Positions 9,042 through 17,589 are shown, counted from the stretch's first letter. The stretch: 64,000 bases of DNA from Mycobacterium sp. IS-1590 (GCF_001500025.1 NZ_LQIW01000049.1:124001-188000), one strand, 5' to 3'. Numbers and translations are program-made. Notes: generated by a model from the sequence alone, not told the origin.

Positions 9042-9239
9042 GTGGCTGGCTTCCTGAGTTGGTGGGACGGTGTCGAGCTCTGGCTCACCGGCCTGCCGTT
9101 CGTCGCCCAGACCGCGGTGGTGATGCCGGTGGTGCTCGCGCTGGCCTACGGCACCGCCGTGGTGCTCGACGGCGCCCTCGGTAACGGGATCAGGTTGTGG
9201 CGCCAGGTTCGCCACGACGAACGGGACGCTGAGCGATGA
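9042..9239 (+). CDS. Small membrane protein (Rv2401A-like position)
   Basis: A 65-residue protein with one clear hydrophobic segment (about residues 18-42, 'FVAQTAVVMPVVLALAYGTA') preceded by an amphipathic Trp-rich start and followed by a charged tail 'RLWRQVRHDERDAER'. Single-pass topology with a cytoplasmic basic/acidic tail is likely. In M. tuberculosis a small membrane protein of similar size lies between the trehalase and the sulfate-binding gene, so this is probably its counterpart. The GTG start overlaps nothing upstream. Its stop overlaps the ATG of the next mini-gene (ATGA). Function unknown. Confidence 0.6.
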   Translation: MAGFLSWWDGVELWLTGLPFVAQTAVVMPVVLALAYGTAVVLDGALGNGIRLWRQVRHDERDAER

Positions 9240-9325
9240 GCGGCGGGATGCCGCGGTCGCGGGTGACGTTGGTGCTCGTCATCCTGGTGATCCTGGTGCT
9301 CGTCATGTGGCTGTTCACTCGTTGA
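9236..9325 (+). CDS. 29-residue single-pass membrane peptide
   Basis: A mini-ORF starting in an ATGA overlap with the preceding small membrane gene. It encodes Met-Ser-Gly-Gly-Met-Pro-Arg-Ser-Arg followed by an almost pure Val/Leu/Ile run and ends 'WLFTR'. The composition (basic n-region, about 18 hydrophobic residues, short basic end) is that of a genuine transmembrane peptide and not random high-GC sequence. Overlap-coupled translation with the gene upstream supports a functional pair. No family is recognised. Confidence 0.5.
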   Translation: MSGGMPRSRVTLVLVILVILVLVMWLFTR

Positions 9326-9366
9326 CGGCGCCGAAACCCTCACCGGGCAGGTTACGAGAACTCTGT

Positions 9367-9372
9367 TAGGCT
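9367..9372 (+). promoter_or_regulatory. Candidate -10 element for leaderless poly-Cys ORF
   Basis: TAGGCT lies 7 nt before the ATG at 9380, the spacing expected when transcription starts at the start codon itself. No convincing -35 was identified, as is common for mycobacterial promoters. The same 7-nt spacing occurs at the sirA poly-Cys ORF. Confidence 0.4.
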
Positions 9373-9379
9373 TCCCGCC

Positions 9380-9472
9380 ATGCAAACAGCGTCCGGCAAC
9401 AAGAGCGGCCATGTTCTGGCCCTCATTGCCGTGAGTTTCAGCGCTGTTGCTGATGTCTGTTGTTGTTGCTGA
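9380..9472 (+). CDS. Poly-cysteine leader peptide upstream of sulfate transport operon
   Basis: A 30-residue ORF ending Asp-Val-Cys-Cys-Cys-Cys-stop (TGT TGT TGT TGC TGA). It precedes subI by 117 bp and is probably leaderless. In mycobacteria, leaderless short ORFs with terminal Cys runs act as Cys-responsive attenuators of sulfur genes: when Cys-tRNA is scarce, ribosomes pause in the run and the downstream operon is relieved. The downstream operon here imports sulfate, the precursor of Cys, which fits exactly. The segment between it and subI holds a CCTTCCC stretch near 9540 that could pair with the purine-rich subI ribosome site AAGGAAAGG; this pairing is an inference. Confidence 0.7.
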   Translation: MQTASGNKSGHVLALIAVSFSAVADVCCCC

Positions 9473-9589
9473 CTCCTCCGCCCGTCCGCGGTTCGGTGTC
9501 GGTAACGGCTGTGGGATGACGCCTCGCGCTGATCCATCGCCTTCCCGTCGGGTCGGGTTCCACCGAAGTCCCCCAAGGAAAGGTCCCCG

Positions 9590-10603
9590 ATGGTCAACAT
9601 CCGCAGAACCTGGCGCACCGCCGCGGCGCTGGCCACCACCGCCACCGTCCTCGCCGCATGCGGTGGCGGCTCGAGCGATGTGGTGGGTGAGGGCGGCGGG
9701 AACGGCGCCGAGACAACGCTGACGCTGGTCGCCTATGCCGTGCCCGAACCCGGCTGGAGCAAGGTCATTCCCGCGTTCGCCGCGACGCCGGAGGGTAAGG
9801 GTGTCGGTGTGACGACGTCCTATGGCGCCTCGGGCGACCAGTCGCGTGCCGTCGTCGACGGCAAACCCGCCGACATCGTGAACTTCTCCGTCGAGCCCGA
9901 CATCGCCCGCCTGGTCAAGGCCGACAAGGTCGCCAAGGACTGGAACGCCGACGCCACCAAGGGCATCCCGTTCGGATCCGTCGTCTCCCTCGCGGTGCGC
10001 CCGGGCAACCCCAAGAACATCCGCGACTGGCCGGATCTGCTCAAGCCGGGCGTCGAGGTCATCACGCCCAGCCCGCTCAGTTCCGGCTCGGCCAAGTGGA
10101 ACCTGCTGGCGCCGTACGCGTGGGCCAGCAAGGGTGGCCAGGACCCCCAGGCCGGGCTGGACTACGTCACCGAGTTGGTGACCCAGCACATCAAGTTGCG
10201 CCCGGGTTCGGGCCGGGAGGCCACCGACGTGTTCCGGCAGGGCAGCGGCGATGTTCTCCTGGCCTACGAGAACGAGGCGCTGAACTTCGACCTCGAGTAT
10301 GTGAACCCGCCGGAGACCTTCAAGATCGAGAACCCGGTCGCGGTGGTGACGTCGAGCGGGCATCTGGACAAGGCGAACGCGCTGAAGAACTTCATCTACA
10401 CCCCCGAGGCGCAGAAGCTGTGGGCCGAGGCCGGCTTCCGGCCCGTCGATCCCGCCGTGCTCGAGCAGTTCAGGGACAAGTTCCCCGCACCCGCCAAGTT
10501 GTGGACCACCCAGGATCTCGGCGGCTGGGCGACACTGGATCCCGAGTTGTTCGACAAGGACAACGGCTCCATCACCAAGATCTACACCCAGGCGACCGGA
10601 TGA
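9590..10603 (+). CDS. subI: Sulfate ABC transporter, substrate-binding lipoprotein
   Basis: A 337-residue periplasmic sulfate/thiosulfate-binding protein (SubI/Sbp). The signal peptide ends in a lipobox 'TVLAACGGG' (Cys about residue 24), so the protein is lipid-anchored. Family motifs include 'LVAYAVPEPGW', 'TSYGASGDQSRAV', 'PADIVNFSVEPDI' and 'NPLSSGSAKWN'-type sequence ('SPLSSGSAKWNLL'), which form the sulfate pocket in this family. The strong ribosome site AAGGAAAGG precedes the ATG. Its stop overlaps the cysT start by 4 bp, giving a tightly coupled subI-cysT-cysW-cysA operon controlled by the poly-Cys leader. Confidence 0.93.
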   Translation: MVNIRRTWRTAAALATTATVLAACGGGSSDVVGEGGGNGAETTLTLVAYAVPEPGWSKVIPAFAATPEGKGVGVTTSYGASGDQSRAVVDGKPADIVNFSVEPDIARLVKADKVAKDWNADATKGIPFGSVVSLAVRPGNPKNIRDWPDLLKPGVEVITPSPLSSGSAKWNLLAPYAWASKGGQDPQAGLDYVTELVTQHIKLRPGSGREATDVFRQGSGDVLLAYENEALNFDLEYVNPPETFKIENPVAVVTSSGHLDKANALKNFIYTPEAQKLWAEAGFRPVDPAVLEQFRDKFPAPAKLWTTQDLGGWATLDPELFDKDNGSITKIYTQATG

Positions 10604-11466
10604 CCTCTTCTGTGGCAGCCCGGCCCGAGCTCACCGGTGGTGAGCCGGGCCGGGCATCCCGACTCCTCGAGCGTCGTCACGGAACGACGTCGCTGCGGGT
10701 GGGGGCCGCGTCGATCTGGTTGAGCCTGATCGTGCTGCTGCCCCTGGCCGCCATCCTGTGGCAGTCGGTGGGGGGCGGTTGGCGGGCGTTCTGGCTTGCG
10801 GTCACCTCGAATGCGGCCCTCGAGTCGTTCAAGGTGACGCTGACCGTGTCGTTCGGGGTGACGGCGGTCAACCTGGTGTTCGGGCTGCTGGTGGCCTGGG
10901 TGCTGACACGCGACGAATTCGTCGGCAAGCGGCTGATCGACTCGGTGATCGACCTGCCGTTCGCGTTGCCGACGATCGTCGCCAGCCTGGTCATGCTGGC
11001 GCTCTACGGCCCCGCCAGCCCGGTCGGGCTGCACCTGCAGCACACCAAGTGGGGCATCGGGGTGGCGCTGCTGTTCGTCACCCTGCCGTTCGTGGTGCGC
11101 TCGGTGCAACCGGTGCTGTTGGAGCTGGACCGCGAGATCGAGGAAGCCGCGGCATCGTTGGGCGCCAGCAACTGGGTCATCTTCACCCGGGTGATGCTGC
11201 CGGCGCTCCTGCCGTCGCTGCTGTCAGGCGCCGGTCTGGCGTTCTCCCGCGCGATCGGCGAGTTCGGTTCGGTGGTGCTGATCGGCGGTGCCGTGCCCGG
11301 TGAGACCGAAGTGTCTTCGCAGTGGATCCGCACCCTGATCGAGAACGACGACCGCACCGGCGCCGCGGCGATCTCGATCGTGCTGCTGGCCATCTCGTTC
11401 GTCGTGCTGTTCATCCTGCGCGCGATCGGCTCGCGCGCGGCCCGGCGGGACGCATTGGCGCCATGA
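10600..11466 (+). CDS. cysT: Sulfate ABC transporter permease CysT
   Basis: A 288-residue inner-membrane permease. About six hydrophobic segments follow a 30-residue cytoplasmic lead ('IWLSLIVLLPLAAILW' is the first). The EAA coupling loop reads 'EEAAASLGASNWVIFTRVMLP', the contact site for the CysA ATPase. The ATG at 10600 sits in an ATGA overlap with subI. It pairs with CysW to form the channel for sulfate import. Confidence 0.92.
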   Translation: MTSSVAARPELTGGEPGRASRLLERRHGTTSLRVGAASIWLSLIVLLPLAAILWQSVGGGWRAFWLAVTSNAALESFKVTLTVSFGVTAVNLVFGLLVAWVLTRDEFVGKRLIDSVIDLPFALPTIVASLVMLALYGPASPVGLHLQHTKWGIGVALLFVTLPFVVRSVQPVLLELDREIEEAAASLGASNWVIFTRVMLPALLPSLLSGAGLAFSRAIGEFGSVVLIGGAVPGETEVSSQWIRTLIENDDRTGAAAISIVLLAISFVVLFILRAIGSRAARRDALAP

Positions 11467-12275
11467 TCCTTTCGCCCCCGGTCAAACACCTGCTGCGCTA
11501 TCTCGCGCTGGCCTACATCGTCATCCTGGTCCTCGTGCCGGTGGGGCTGATCCTGTGGCGCACTTTCTCGCCGGGCGTCGGAGCCTTCATCGGATCGATC
11601 AGCACCCCCGCGGCGATCTCGGCGCTGAACCTCTCGTTGCTGGTGGTCGCCATCGTGGTGCCGCTCAATGTGCTGTTCGGGGTGCCGACGGCACTGGTGC
11701 TGGCGCGCAACAAGTTTCGGGGCAAGAGTGCCCTACAGGCCGTCATCGATCTGCCGTTCGCGGTGTCGCCGGTGGTGGTCGGCGTCGCGCTGATCCTGCT
11801 GTGGGGTTCGGCAGGGCTGTTCGGCTTCGTGGAGAACAACCTCGGATTCAAGATCATTTTCGGGCTTCCCGGCATCGTGCTGGCCAGCATCTTCGTCACC
11901 GTGCCGTTCGTGATCCGGGAGGTCGAACCGGTGCTGCACGAGATCGGCACCGATCAGGAGGAGGCCGCGGCCACCTTGGGCTCGCAATGGTGGCAGACGT
12001 TCTGGCGGGTCACGTTGCCGTCGATCCGGTGGGGTCTGACCTACGGCGTCGTGCTGACGATCGCGCGCACCCTCGGCGAATACGGCGCGGTGCTGATGGT
12101 GTCGTCGAACCTGCCGGGAAGCTCACAGACGCTCACGCTGTTGGTGTCGGACCGTTACACCCGCGGTGCCGAGTACGGCGCCTATGCGGTGTCGACGCTG
12201 CTGATGGCGGTCGCGGTGGTGGTGTTGGTCGCGCAGGTGTTGCTTGACGCGCGGCGCGTCCGGACAGGCAAGTAG
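11463..12275 (+). CDS. cysW: Sulfate ABC transporter permease CysW
   Basis: A 270-residue inner-membrane permease, the second half of the sulfate channel. It begins at an ATGA overlap with cysT. Hydrophobic segments start at 'LALAYIVILVLVPVGLIL'; the EAA loop is 'EEAAATLGSQWWQTFWRVTLP'-like ('QEEAAATLGSQWWQTFWRV'), followed by the conserved 'ARTLGEYGAVLMVSSN'. It ends 17 bp before cysA. Confidence 0.92.
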   Translation: MILSPPVKHLLRYLALAYIVILVLVPVGLILWRTFSPGVGAFIGSISTPAAISALNLSLLVVAIVVPLNVLFGVPTALVLARNKFRGKSALQAVIDLPFAVSPVVVGVALILLWGSAGLFGFVENNLGFKIIFGLPGIVLASIFVTVPFVIREVEPVLHEIGTDQEEAAATLGSQWWQTFWRVTLPSIRWGLTYGVVLTIARTLGEYGAVLMVSSNLPGSSQTLTLLVSDRYTRGAEYGAYAVSTLLMAVAVVVLVAQVLLDARRVRTGK

Positions 12276-12292
12276 GGGTAGGGAGAACACAG

Positions 12293-13348
12293 ATGACGAA
12301 CGCGATCGTCGTGCGCGGCGCGAACAAGCACTATGGTGACTTCGCCGCGTTGGACAACGTCGACTTCGAGGTGCCGTCCGGCTCGTTGACCGCGCTGCTG
12401 GGGCCCAGCGGTTCGGGTAAGTCGACGCTGCTGCGGGCCATCGCGGGCCTGGACCAGCCCGATACCGGAACCATTACGATCAACGGCCGCGACGTCACCG
12501 ACGTGCCGCCGCAGCGCCGCGGCATCGGGTTCGTCTTCCAGCACTATGCCGCGTTCAAGCATCTGACGGTGCGCGACAACGTGGCGTTCGGCCTGAAGAT
12601 CCGCAAGCGGCCCAAGGCCGAGATCAAGGAGAAGGTCGACAATCTGTTGGAAGTGGTGGGGCTGGCCGGTTTCCAGACCCGCTACCCGAACCAGCTCTCC
12701 GGCGGTCAGCGTCAGCGCATGGCCCTGGCCCGCGCGCTCGCGGTCGACCCGCAGGTGTTGTTGCTCGACGAACCGTTCGGGGCGCTGGACGCCAAAGTCC
12801 GCGAGGACCTTCGCGCCTGGTTGCGCAGGCTTCACGAAGAGGTGCACGTCACCACGGTGCTGGTCACGCACGATCAGTCCGAGGCGCTCGACGTCGCCGA
12901 CCGGATCGCGGTGCTGAACAAGGGACGCATCGAACAGATCGGTTCTCCCGAACAGGTTTACGACTCGCCCGCCAACGCGTTTGTGATGTCGTTCCTCGGT
13001 GCGGTGTCCTCGCTTAACGGTTCGCTGGTCCGTCCGCATGACATCCGCGTCGGCCGCAACCCGGACATGGCGATCGCCACCAGTGACGAGTCGGTGCAGT
13101 CCACTGGGGTGGTTCGTGCGGTCATCGATCGAATCGTGATGCTGGGCTTCGAAGTTCGGGTCGAGTTGCACAGTGCGACCGATCAGACGCCGTTCACCGC
13201 GCAGATCACCCGGGGCGACGCCGAGGCGCTCGGCCTGAAGGAGGGTGACACGGTCTACGTTCGTGCCACGCGGGTGCCTCCGTTGCCGGGCGGTACCAAT
13301 GTTCCGCCGGCTGACAGGGCTGACGCCGAGGCACTGACGACGCCCTGA
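12293..13348 (+). CDS. cysA: Sulfate ABC transporter ATP-binding protein CysA
   Basis: A 351-residue ATPase energising the SubI-CysTW importer. The nucleotide-binding domain has Walker A 'GPSGSGKST' (about residue 40), Q-loop 'FVFQHYAAF', signature 'LSGGQRQRMALARA', Walker B 'VLLLDEPFGALD' and the H-loop in 'VLVTHDQSEA'. The C-terminal approximately 110 residues form the TOBE-type regulatory domain, starting near 'SFLGAVSSLNG'. It is the last gene of the operon; a perfect palindrome follows 13 bp after the stop. Confidence 0.93.
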   Translation: MTNAIVVRGANKHYGDFAALDNVDFEVPSGSLTALLGPSGSGKSTLLRAIAGLDQPDTGTITINGRDVTDVPPQRRGIGFVFQHYAAFKHLTVRDNVAFGLKIRKRPKAEIKEKVDNLLEVVGLAGFQTRYPNQLSGGQRQRMALARALAVDPQVLLLDEPFGALDAKVREDLRAWLRRLHEEVHVTTVLVTHDQSEALDVADRIAVLNKGRIEQIGSPEQVYDSPANAFVMSFLGAVSSLNGSLVRPHDIRVGRNPDMAIATSDESVQSTGVVRAVIDRIVMLGFEVRVELHSATDQTPFTAQITRGDAEALGLKEGDTVYVRATRVPPLPGGTNVPPADRADAEALTTP

Positions 13349-13361
13349 CTGCCGGCCCAAG

Positions 13362-13379
13362 ATGGGGCAATTGCCCCAT
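13362..13379. repeat. Perfect 18-bp palindrome between cysA and methyltransferase
   Basis: ATGGGGCAATTGCCCCAT is perfectly self-complementary, with no loop and no T-run after it. It lies 13 bp after the cysA stop and 34 bp before the methyltransferase start. As DNA it looks like a dimeric regulator's operator; as RNA it would make a GGGGC/GCCCC stem and might end the cysA transcript. I favour an operator for the downstream gene, without knowing the regulator. Confidence 0.6.
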
Positions 13380-13413
13380 TACGCGAGGCGCAAATGCTGG
13401 TTCAGTTGCTCGC

Positions 13414-14478
13414 ATGAACACCTCGAGCACCCAGGTCGATCCGGACAAATTGATGCAGTTCGTGTTCCGAGCGGTCGAGGAGGCCGGGGCGGCACTGAAC
13501 TGCGCCCTCGTCGTCATGGGGGACCGCCTCGGGTACTACCGGTCGCTCGTTGAGCACGGGCCGAGCACCCCCGCTGAGTTGGCCGAGCGCACCGGCACCG
13601 ACGAGCATTACGCCAGGGAGTGGCTCAACGCTCAAACCGCCGGAGGCTTCGTCGATTACGACCCGACGACCGAGCGCTACCGGATGCCGCCCGAGCAGGC
13701 TGTGGCGCTCACCGACGAGACCAGCCCGGCGTTCGTGGGCGGTCTCTTCCAGATCGCCCATGGCACCGCATCAGATGCTGGACGCATCATCGAGGCGGCC
13801 CGCTCGGGCGTCGGCGTCGCGTGGGGAGATCACAATTCCGACGTCCACGTCGGGTGCGAGCGGTTCTTCCGCCCGACCTACGCCGCACATCTGGTCGACG
13901 ACTGGATCCCGGCGCTGGACGGCGTCATGGACAAGCTCGTACGCGGCGCGCGCGTCGCCGACGTCGGTTGTGGACACGGGGCGTCGACGCTTCTGATGGG
14001 CCAAGCCTTTCCCGCCTCGACGTTCGTCGGCGTGGACGGCCATGCCGAGTCCATCGACGTGGCGCGTGAGCGAAACCTGACACCGGCAACGGTCAGCTTC
14101 CAGATCGCGACCGCGGACGCGTTCGGGGGTGGACCGTACGACCTGGTGACCATGTTCGACTGTTTGCACGACATGGGCGATCCGATCGGCGCCGCGCGAC
14201 ACGTCCGGGAGGTCATCGTCGACGACGGAACCTGGATGGTGGTCGAGCCGGCCGCCGGTGACCGGGTGGAAGACAACCTCAACCCGATCGGGCGCGCGTA
14301 CTACGGCTTTTCCACACTGCTGTGCACACCGTCGTCGCTGGCGCAACCGATCGGTATGGCGCTGGGCACCCAGGCCGGCCCGGCCCGCATTCGAGACGTC
14401 GTGAGAGCGGCCGGGTTCAGCCGGTTCCGGCTGGCCGCGCAGACGCCGTTCAACAACGTGTTCGAGGTCAGGTGCTGA
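13414..14478 (+). CDS. Class I SAM-dependent methyltransferase with N-terminal winged helix
   Basis: A 354-residue protein with two parts. Residues about 25-100 form a winged-helix dimerisation-type segment ('GPSTPAELAERTGTDEHYAREWL') as in O-methyltransferases and the Rv2258c-like family. The Rossmann methyltransferase domain has motif I 'VADVGCGHGAS' (about residue 182), the acidic ribose contact 'FVGVDGH' and the post-motif 'FDCLHDMGDP'. Substrate unknown. It lies between the sulfate importer and the reduction genes on the strand of cysA, converging on the chelatase gene with 7 bp between. A role in sulfur or metalloid metabolism is only suggested by position. Confidence 0.82.
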   Translation: MNTSSTQVDPDKLMQFVFRAVEEAGAALNCALVVMGDRLGYYRSLVEHGPSTPAELAERTGTDEHYAREWLNAQTAGGFVDYDPTTERYRMPPEQAVALTDETSPAFVGGLFQIAHGTASDAGRIIEAARSGVGVAWGDHNSDVHVGCERFFRPTYAAHLVDDWIPALDGVMDKLVRGARVADVGCGHGASTLLMGQAFPASTFVGVDGHAESIDVARERNLTPATVSFQIATADAFGGGPYDLVTMFDCLHDMGDPIGAARHVREVIVDDGTWMVVEPAAGDRVEDNLNPIGRAYYGFSTLLCTPSSLAQPIGMALGTQAGPARIRDVVRAAGFSRFRLAAQTPFNNVFEVRC

Positions 14479-14485
14479 GGTTCGA

Positions 14486-15193
14486 TCAGGCGGCGACCGT
14501 GGCGCGCGCGGTGATCGCGTCGTAGCGGTCCATCACCGTCGCGGCGACGAGGTTGTGCGATCCGAGCGGTTCGGCCATCGCAACGCCGTGCGCCGCAGCG
14601 TATCCGGCGACACGATCGGTGATCCGCCCGTGCGCCAGGAACCACGGCGCGATGACCAGGCGTTGGGCGCCGCGGGCGCGCAGGCGCTCGGCGGTCTCCG
14701 GGATATTCGCATAGGGTCCGGTGGCGAACGCGACTTCGGCTCCCGCCCAACGCGTTCCAGAGCGCAGGGCCTGTGCCACCGTAGCGGTGCGCGCGTTCGC
14801 GGCGGGATGTGATGAACCGACCGCGACGACGAGGACGCCGAGGCCGTCGTCGTCGGGGGAGGCCCCGAGCTCGGCGAGCCGCTGGCGCAGCACGGTCAAC
14901 AGCGCCGGATCCTCGCCGAGCACCTCGGCGCGATCGACCACCGCACCGGACTGCTCGACGATCGAGGGGATGTCGACCCGCGCGTGAAATGCGCAGGCGA
15001 GCAGGAACGGTACGACCACGGCCGGGGTGTGCAGACCGCTCAGGGTGTCGAGCAGGCCGGGGCCGTTCTGTTCCAGGAACGCAGGACGCACGTCGAGCCA
15101 GGGCCGCAGCCGCCGGATCCGGCCTGCCACCGCATGCGTCACCGCCGCCGAACGCGGGTCGGCGCTGCCGTGCGCGGTCAGCACGAGGGTCAC
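14486..15193 (-). CDS. Sirohydrochlorin chelatase-like protein (CbiX/SirB)
   Basis: A 235-residue CbiX-type chelatase corresponding to Rv2393. It has two half-domains, the first with 'LVLTAHGSADPRS', whose His is a metal-binding residue in the family, and the second with 'LVVAVGSSHPAANA'. Such enzymes insert Fe(II) into sirohydrochlorin to make siroheme, the cofactor of the sulfite reductase encoded two genes upstream. GTG start at 15193, 7 bp after the cysH stop: the three genes form one operon. Confidence 0.85.
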   Translation of the reverse strand: MTLVLTAHGSADPRSAAVTHAVAGRIRRLRPWLDVRPAFLEQNGPGLLDTLSGLHTPAVVVPFLLACAFHARVDIPSIVEQSGAVVDRAEVLGEDPALLTVLRQRLAELGASPDDDGLGVLVVAVGSSHPAANARTATVAQALRSGTRWAGAEVAFATGPYANIPETAERLRARGAQRLVIAPWFLAHGRITDRVAGYAAAHGVAMAEPLGSHNLVAATVMDRYDAITARATVAA

Positions 15194-15200
15194 GATGAAC

Positions 15201-15905
15201 TCACGAGGCGTGCAGTCCGCATTCGATCTTGCCGGTGCCTGCCCAGCGGCCGCTGCGCGGATCGGCGCCTTCGACGGGCTTGGCCGTGCACGGGGCGCAG
15301 CCGATCGACGGATACCCCTCGTAGACGAGCGGATTGACGAGCACGCCGTTGGTGTCGATGTAGGTCTGCATGTCCTCGTCGGTCCACGCCGCCAACGGGT
15401 TGATCTTCACCAGCCCGAAAGCCTTGTCCCAACTGATCAATGGCGCGTTGGCGCGCGTGGGCGCCTCGACTCTGCGGATACCCGTCACCCAGGCCGAGTA
15501 GCCGCGCAGCGCCGCCGAAAGCGGCTCGACCTTGCGCATCCGGCAGCACTCGTTGGGCTCACGGGCGAACAGGTTCTTGCCGAACAACTCGTCCTGTTCG
15601 GCCACGCTCTTCTCGGCGGTGACGTTGACGATGTTGACGTCGTAGACCGCCTCGACGGCGTCGCGGGTGCCGATGGTCTCGACGAAGTGGTATCCGGTGT
15701 CCAGGAACAGGATGTCGACGCCGGGCCGCACCTTGGCGGCCAGATCGATGAGCACCGCGTCCTGCATGTTCGACGCCACGACGTAATTGCCGCCGAAATT
15801 CTCGTCGGTCCAGCGCAGCAGGTCGTGCGCGCTCGCACCCTCGAGTTCGGCGGCACCGCGCTCGGCCAGTGCCTGCAGTTCGGTCCCGTTCATCAAATCC
15901 GTCAC
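15201..15905 (-). CDS. cysH: Adenylylsulfate (APS) reductase
   Basis: A 234-residue assimilatory sulfonucleotide reductase. Two Cys pairs, 'NECCRMRK' and 'GCAPC', supply the [4Fe-4S] cluster that marks the APS-using (rather than PAPS-using) enzymes, and the C-terminal 'GKIECGLH' carries the catalytic Cys that binds sulfite. The phosphoadenosine pocket includes 'VLFLDTGYHF'-type sequence ('DILFLDTGYHFVET'). The GTG at 15905 is chosen because it forms a GTGA overlap with the sirA stop; an upstream in-frame ATG at 15938 lies inside sirA. It reduces APS to sulfite. Confidence 0.92.
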   Translation of the reverse strand: MTDLMNGTELQALAERGAAELEGASAHDLLRWTDENFGGNYVVASNMQDAVLIDLAAKVRPGVDILFLDTGYHFVETIGTRDAVEAVYDVNIVNVTAEKSVAEQDELFGKNLFAREPNECCRMRKVEPLSAALRGYSAWVTGIRRVEAPTRANAPLISWDKAFGLVKINPLAAWTDEDMQTYIDTNGVLVNPLVYEGYPSIGCAPCTAKPVEGADPRSGRWAGTGKIECGLHAS

Positions 15906-17584
15906 CGCAAATCCGCCTCGTCTGCTCGAATGGCCCACGTAGCGAAACGCTCGCCCTGCTCTCGTTGTTTCACGAAATTGCGAACGACCCTGTCGATGTA
16001 GTCCCCGAGTTCGGTGGCCAGCACCTTGTGCTGACGCAGCTTGCGCCCGAAGCCGCTGTCCAGACCCAGGCTGCCGCCCAGGTGCACCTGGAAACCCTCG
16101 ACCGAGTTGCCGTCACCGTCGTCGACCATCTGGCCCTTGAACCCGATGTCGGCGACCTGGATGCGCGCGCACGAGTTCGGGCAGCCGTTGATGTTCACCG
16201 TGATCGGTACGTCGAGTTGCGCGTTGAGGTCCTCGAGCCGCTTCTCCAGCTCCGGAACCAACACCTGCGCGCGGGTCCTGGTCTCGGTGAACGACAACTT
16301 GCAGAACTCGATACCGGTGCAGGCCATCAGGTTCTTGCGCCAGTGCGACGGCTCCGGCGGAAGCCCCAGCGCCTCGAGGCCCGCGGACAGCTCGGCGAGC
16401 TTGTCGTCGGGCACGTCGAGGATGATCAGTTTCTGGTAGGGGGTGAACCGGATCCGGTCCGAACCCGCTGCCTCGGCGAGATCGGCCACCTTGGTCAAGA
16501 TGGTGCCCGAGACCCGGCCCGCGATCGGCGCGACGCCGACGGCGTTGAGCCCGTTCTTCAGTTTCTGGACGCCGACGTGGTCGATCGGGTGCTTGACCGG
16601 TTCCGGCGCGGGCCCGTCGATCAGCTTGCGACCCAGGTACTCCTGTTCGAGAACTTCACGGAATTTTTCTACGCCCCAGTCCTTGATCAGGAACTTCAGC
16701 CGGGCCTTGGAGCGCAGCCTTCGATACCCGTAGTCGCGGAACACCGCGGTGACCGCCTCCCAGACGTCGGGCACCTCATCGAGCGGAACCCACGCCCCGA
16801 GCCGCTGCGCCAGCATCGGGTTGGTCGACAGGCCGCCACCGACCCACAGATCGAGCCCCGGGCCGTGCTCGGGATGGTTGACGCCGATGAAGGAGATGTC
16901 GTTGACCTCGTGGGCCACATCCTGCAGACCGGAGATCGCGGTCTTGTACTTGCGCGGCAGGTTCGAGTACTCGGGGTTGCCGATGTAGCGCCGCGCGATC
17001 TCGTCGAGCGCGGGCGTCGGGTCAAGAACCTCCTCGAGCGATTCGCCGGCCAGCGGCGAGCCCAGCATTCCGCGCGGGCAGTCGCCGCACGCCTCGGTGG
17101 TCTGCAGACCGTGCGCGGCCAACCGCTCCCAGATCTCGGGCACGTTCTCGACCTCGAGCCAGTGGTACTGCAGGTTCATCCGATCGGAGATGTCGGCGGT
17201 GTCGCGGGCGAAGTCGATTGAGATCTGGCCGAGCGTGCGCAGTGCGGCAGCCGACAACGCCTTACCGTCGCAGCGCACCCGCATCATGAAGTACTTGGCC
17301 TCGAGCAGATCGGCGTTCTCGTCACCGGTCCAGGTGCCGTCGTAGCCCTGTTCACGCTGGGTGTACAAGCCCATCCAGCGGAACCGGCCGCGCAGGTCCT
17401 GCTTGTCGATGCCGTCGAAACCGGTCTTGGAGTAGATGTCGATGATGCGGGCGCGCACATTGAGCGCGTCGTCGTCCTTCTTGAACTGCTCGTTGGCGTT
17501 GAGCGGCTCGCGGTAACCGAGCGCCCACTGCCCTTCGGCACGGGTCTTCTTGGGAGGCTTCGGCTTGGATTCCGCGGTGGTCAT
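15902..17584 (-). CDS. sirA: Ferredoxin-dependent sulfite reductase
   Basis: A 560-residue siroheme enzyme (Rv2391, named sirA or nirA) that reduces sulfite to sulfide with ferredoxin electrons. The siroheme-[4Fe-4S] Cys set is present: 'CTGIEFCKLSF' (C-x5-C) and 'NGCPNSCARIQ' (C-x3-C). Two ferredoxin-like repeats and 'TEACGDCPRGMLG' are as in the family. It is first gene of sirA-cysH-chelatase. A hairpin covers its ribosome site and a poly-Cys ORF lies upstream, so Cys-responsive control is expected. Confidence 0.93.
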   Translation of the reverse strand: MTTAESKPKPPKKTRAEGQWALGYREPLNANEQFKKDDDALNVRARIIDIYSKTGFDGIDKQDLRGRFRWMGLYTQREQGYDGTWTGDENADLLEAKYFMMRVRCDGKALSAAALRTLGQISIDFARDTADISDRMNLQYHWLEVENVPEIWERLAAHGLQTTEACGDCPRGMLGSPLAGESLEEVLDPTPALDEIARRYIGNPEYSNLPRKYKTAISGLQDVAHEVNDISFIGVNHPEHGPGLDLWVGGGLSTNPMLAQRLGAWVPLDEVPDVWEAVTAVFRDYGYRRLRSKARLKFLIKDWGVEKFREVLEQEYLGRKLIDGPAPEPVKHPIDHVGVQKLKNGLNAVGVAPIAGRVSGTILTKVADLAEAAGSDRIRFTPYQKLIILDVPDDKLAELSAGLEALGLPPEPSHWRKNLMACTGIEFCKLSFTETRTRAQVLVPELEKRLEDLNAQLDVPITVNINGCPNSCARIQVADIGFKGQMVDDGDGNSVEGFQVHLGGSLGLDSGFGRKLRQHKVLATELGDYIDRVVRNFVKQREQGERFATWAIRADEADLR

Positions 17585-17589
17585 GGGGT

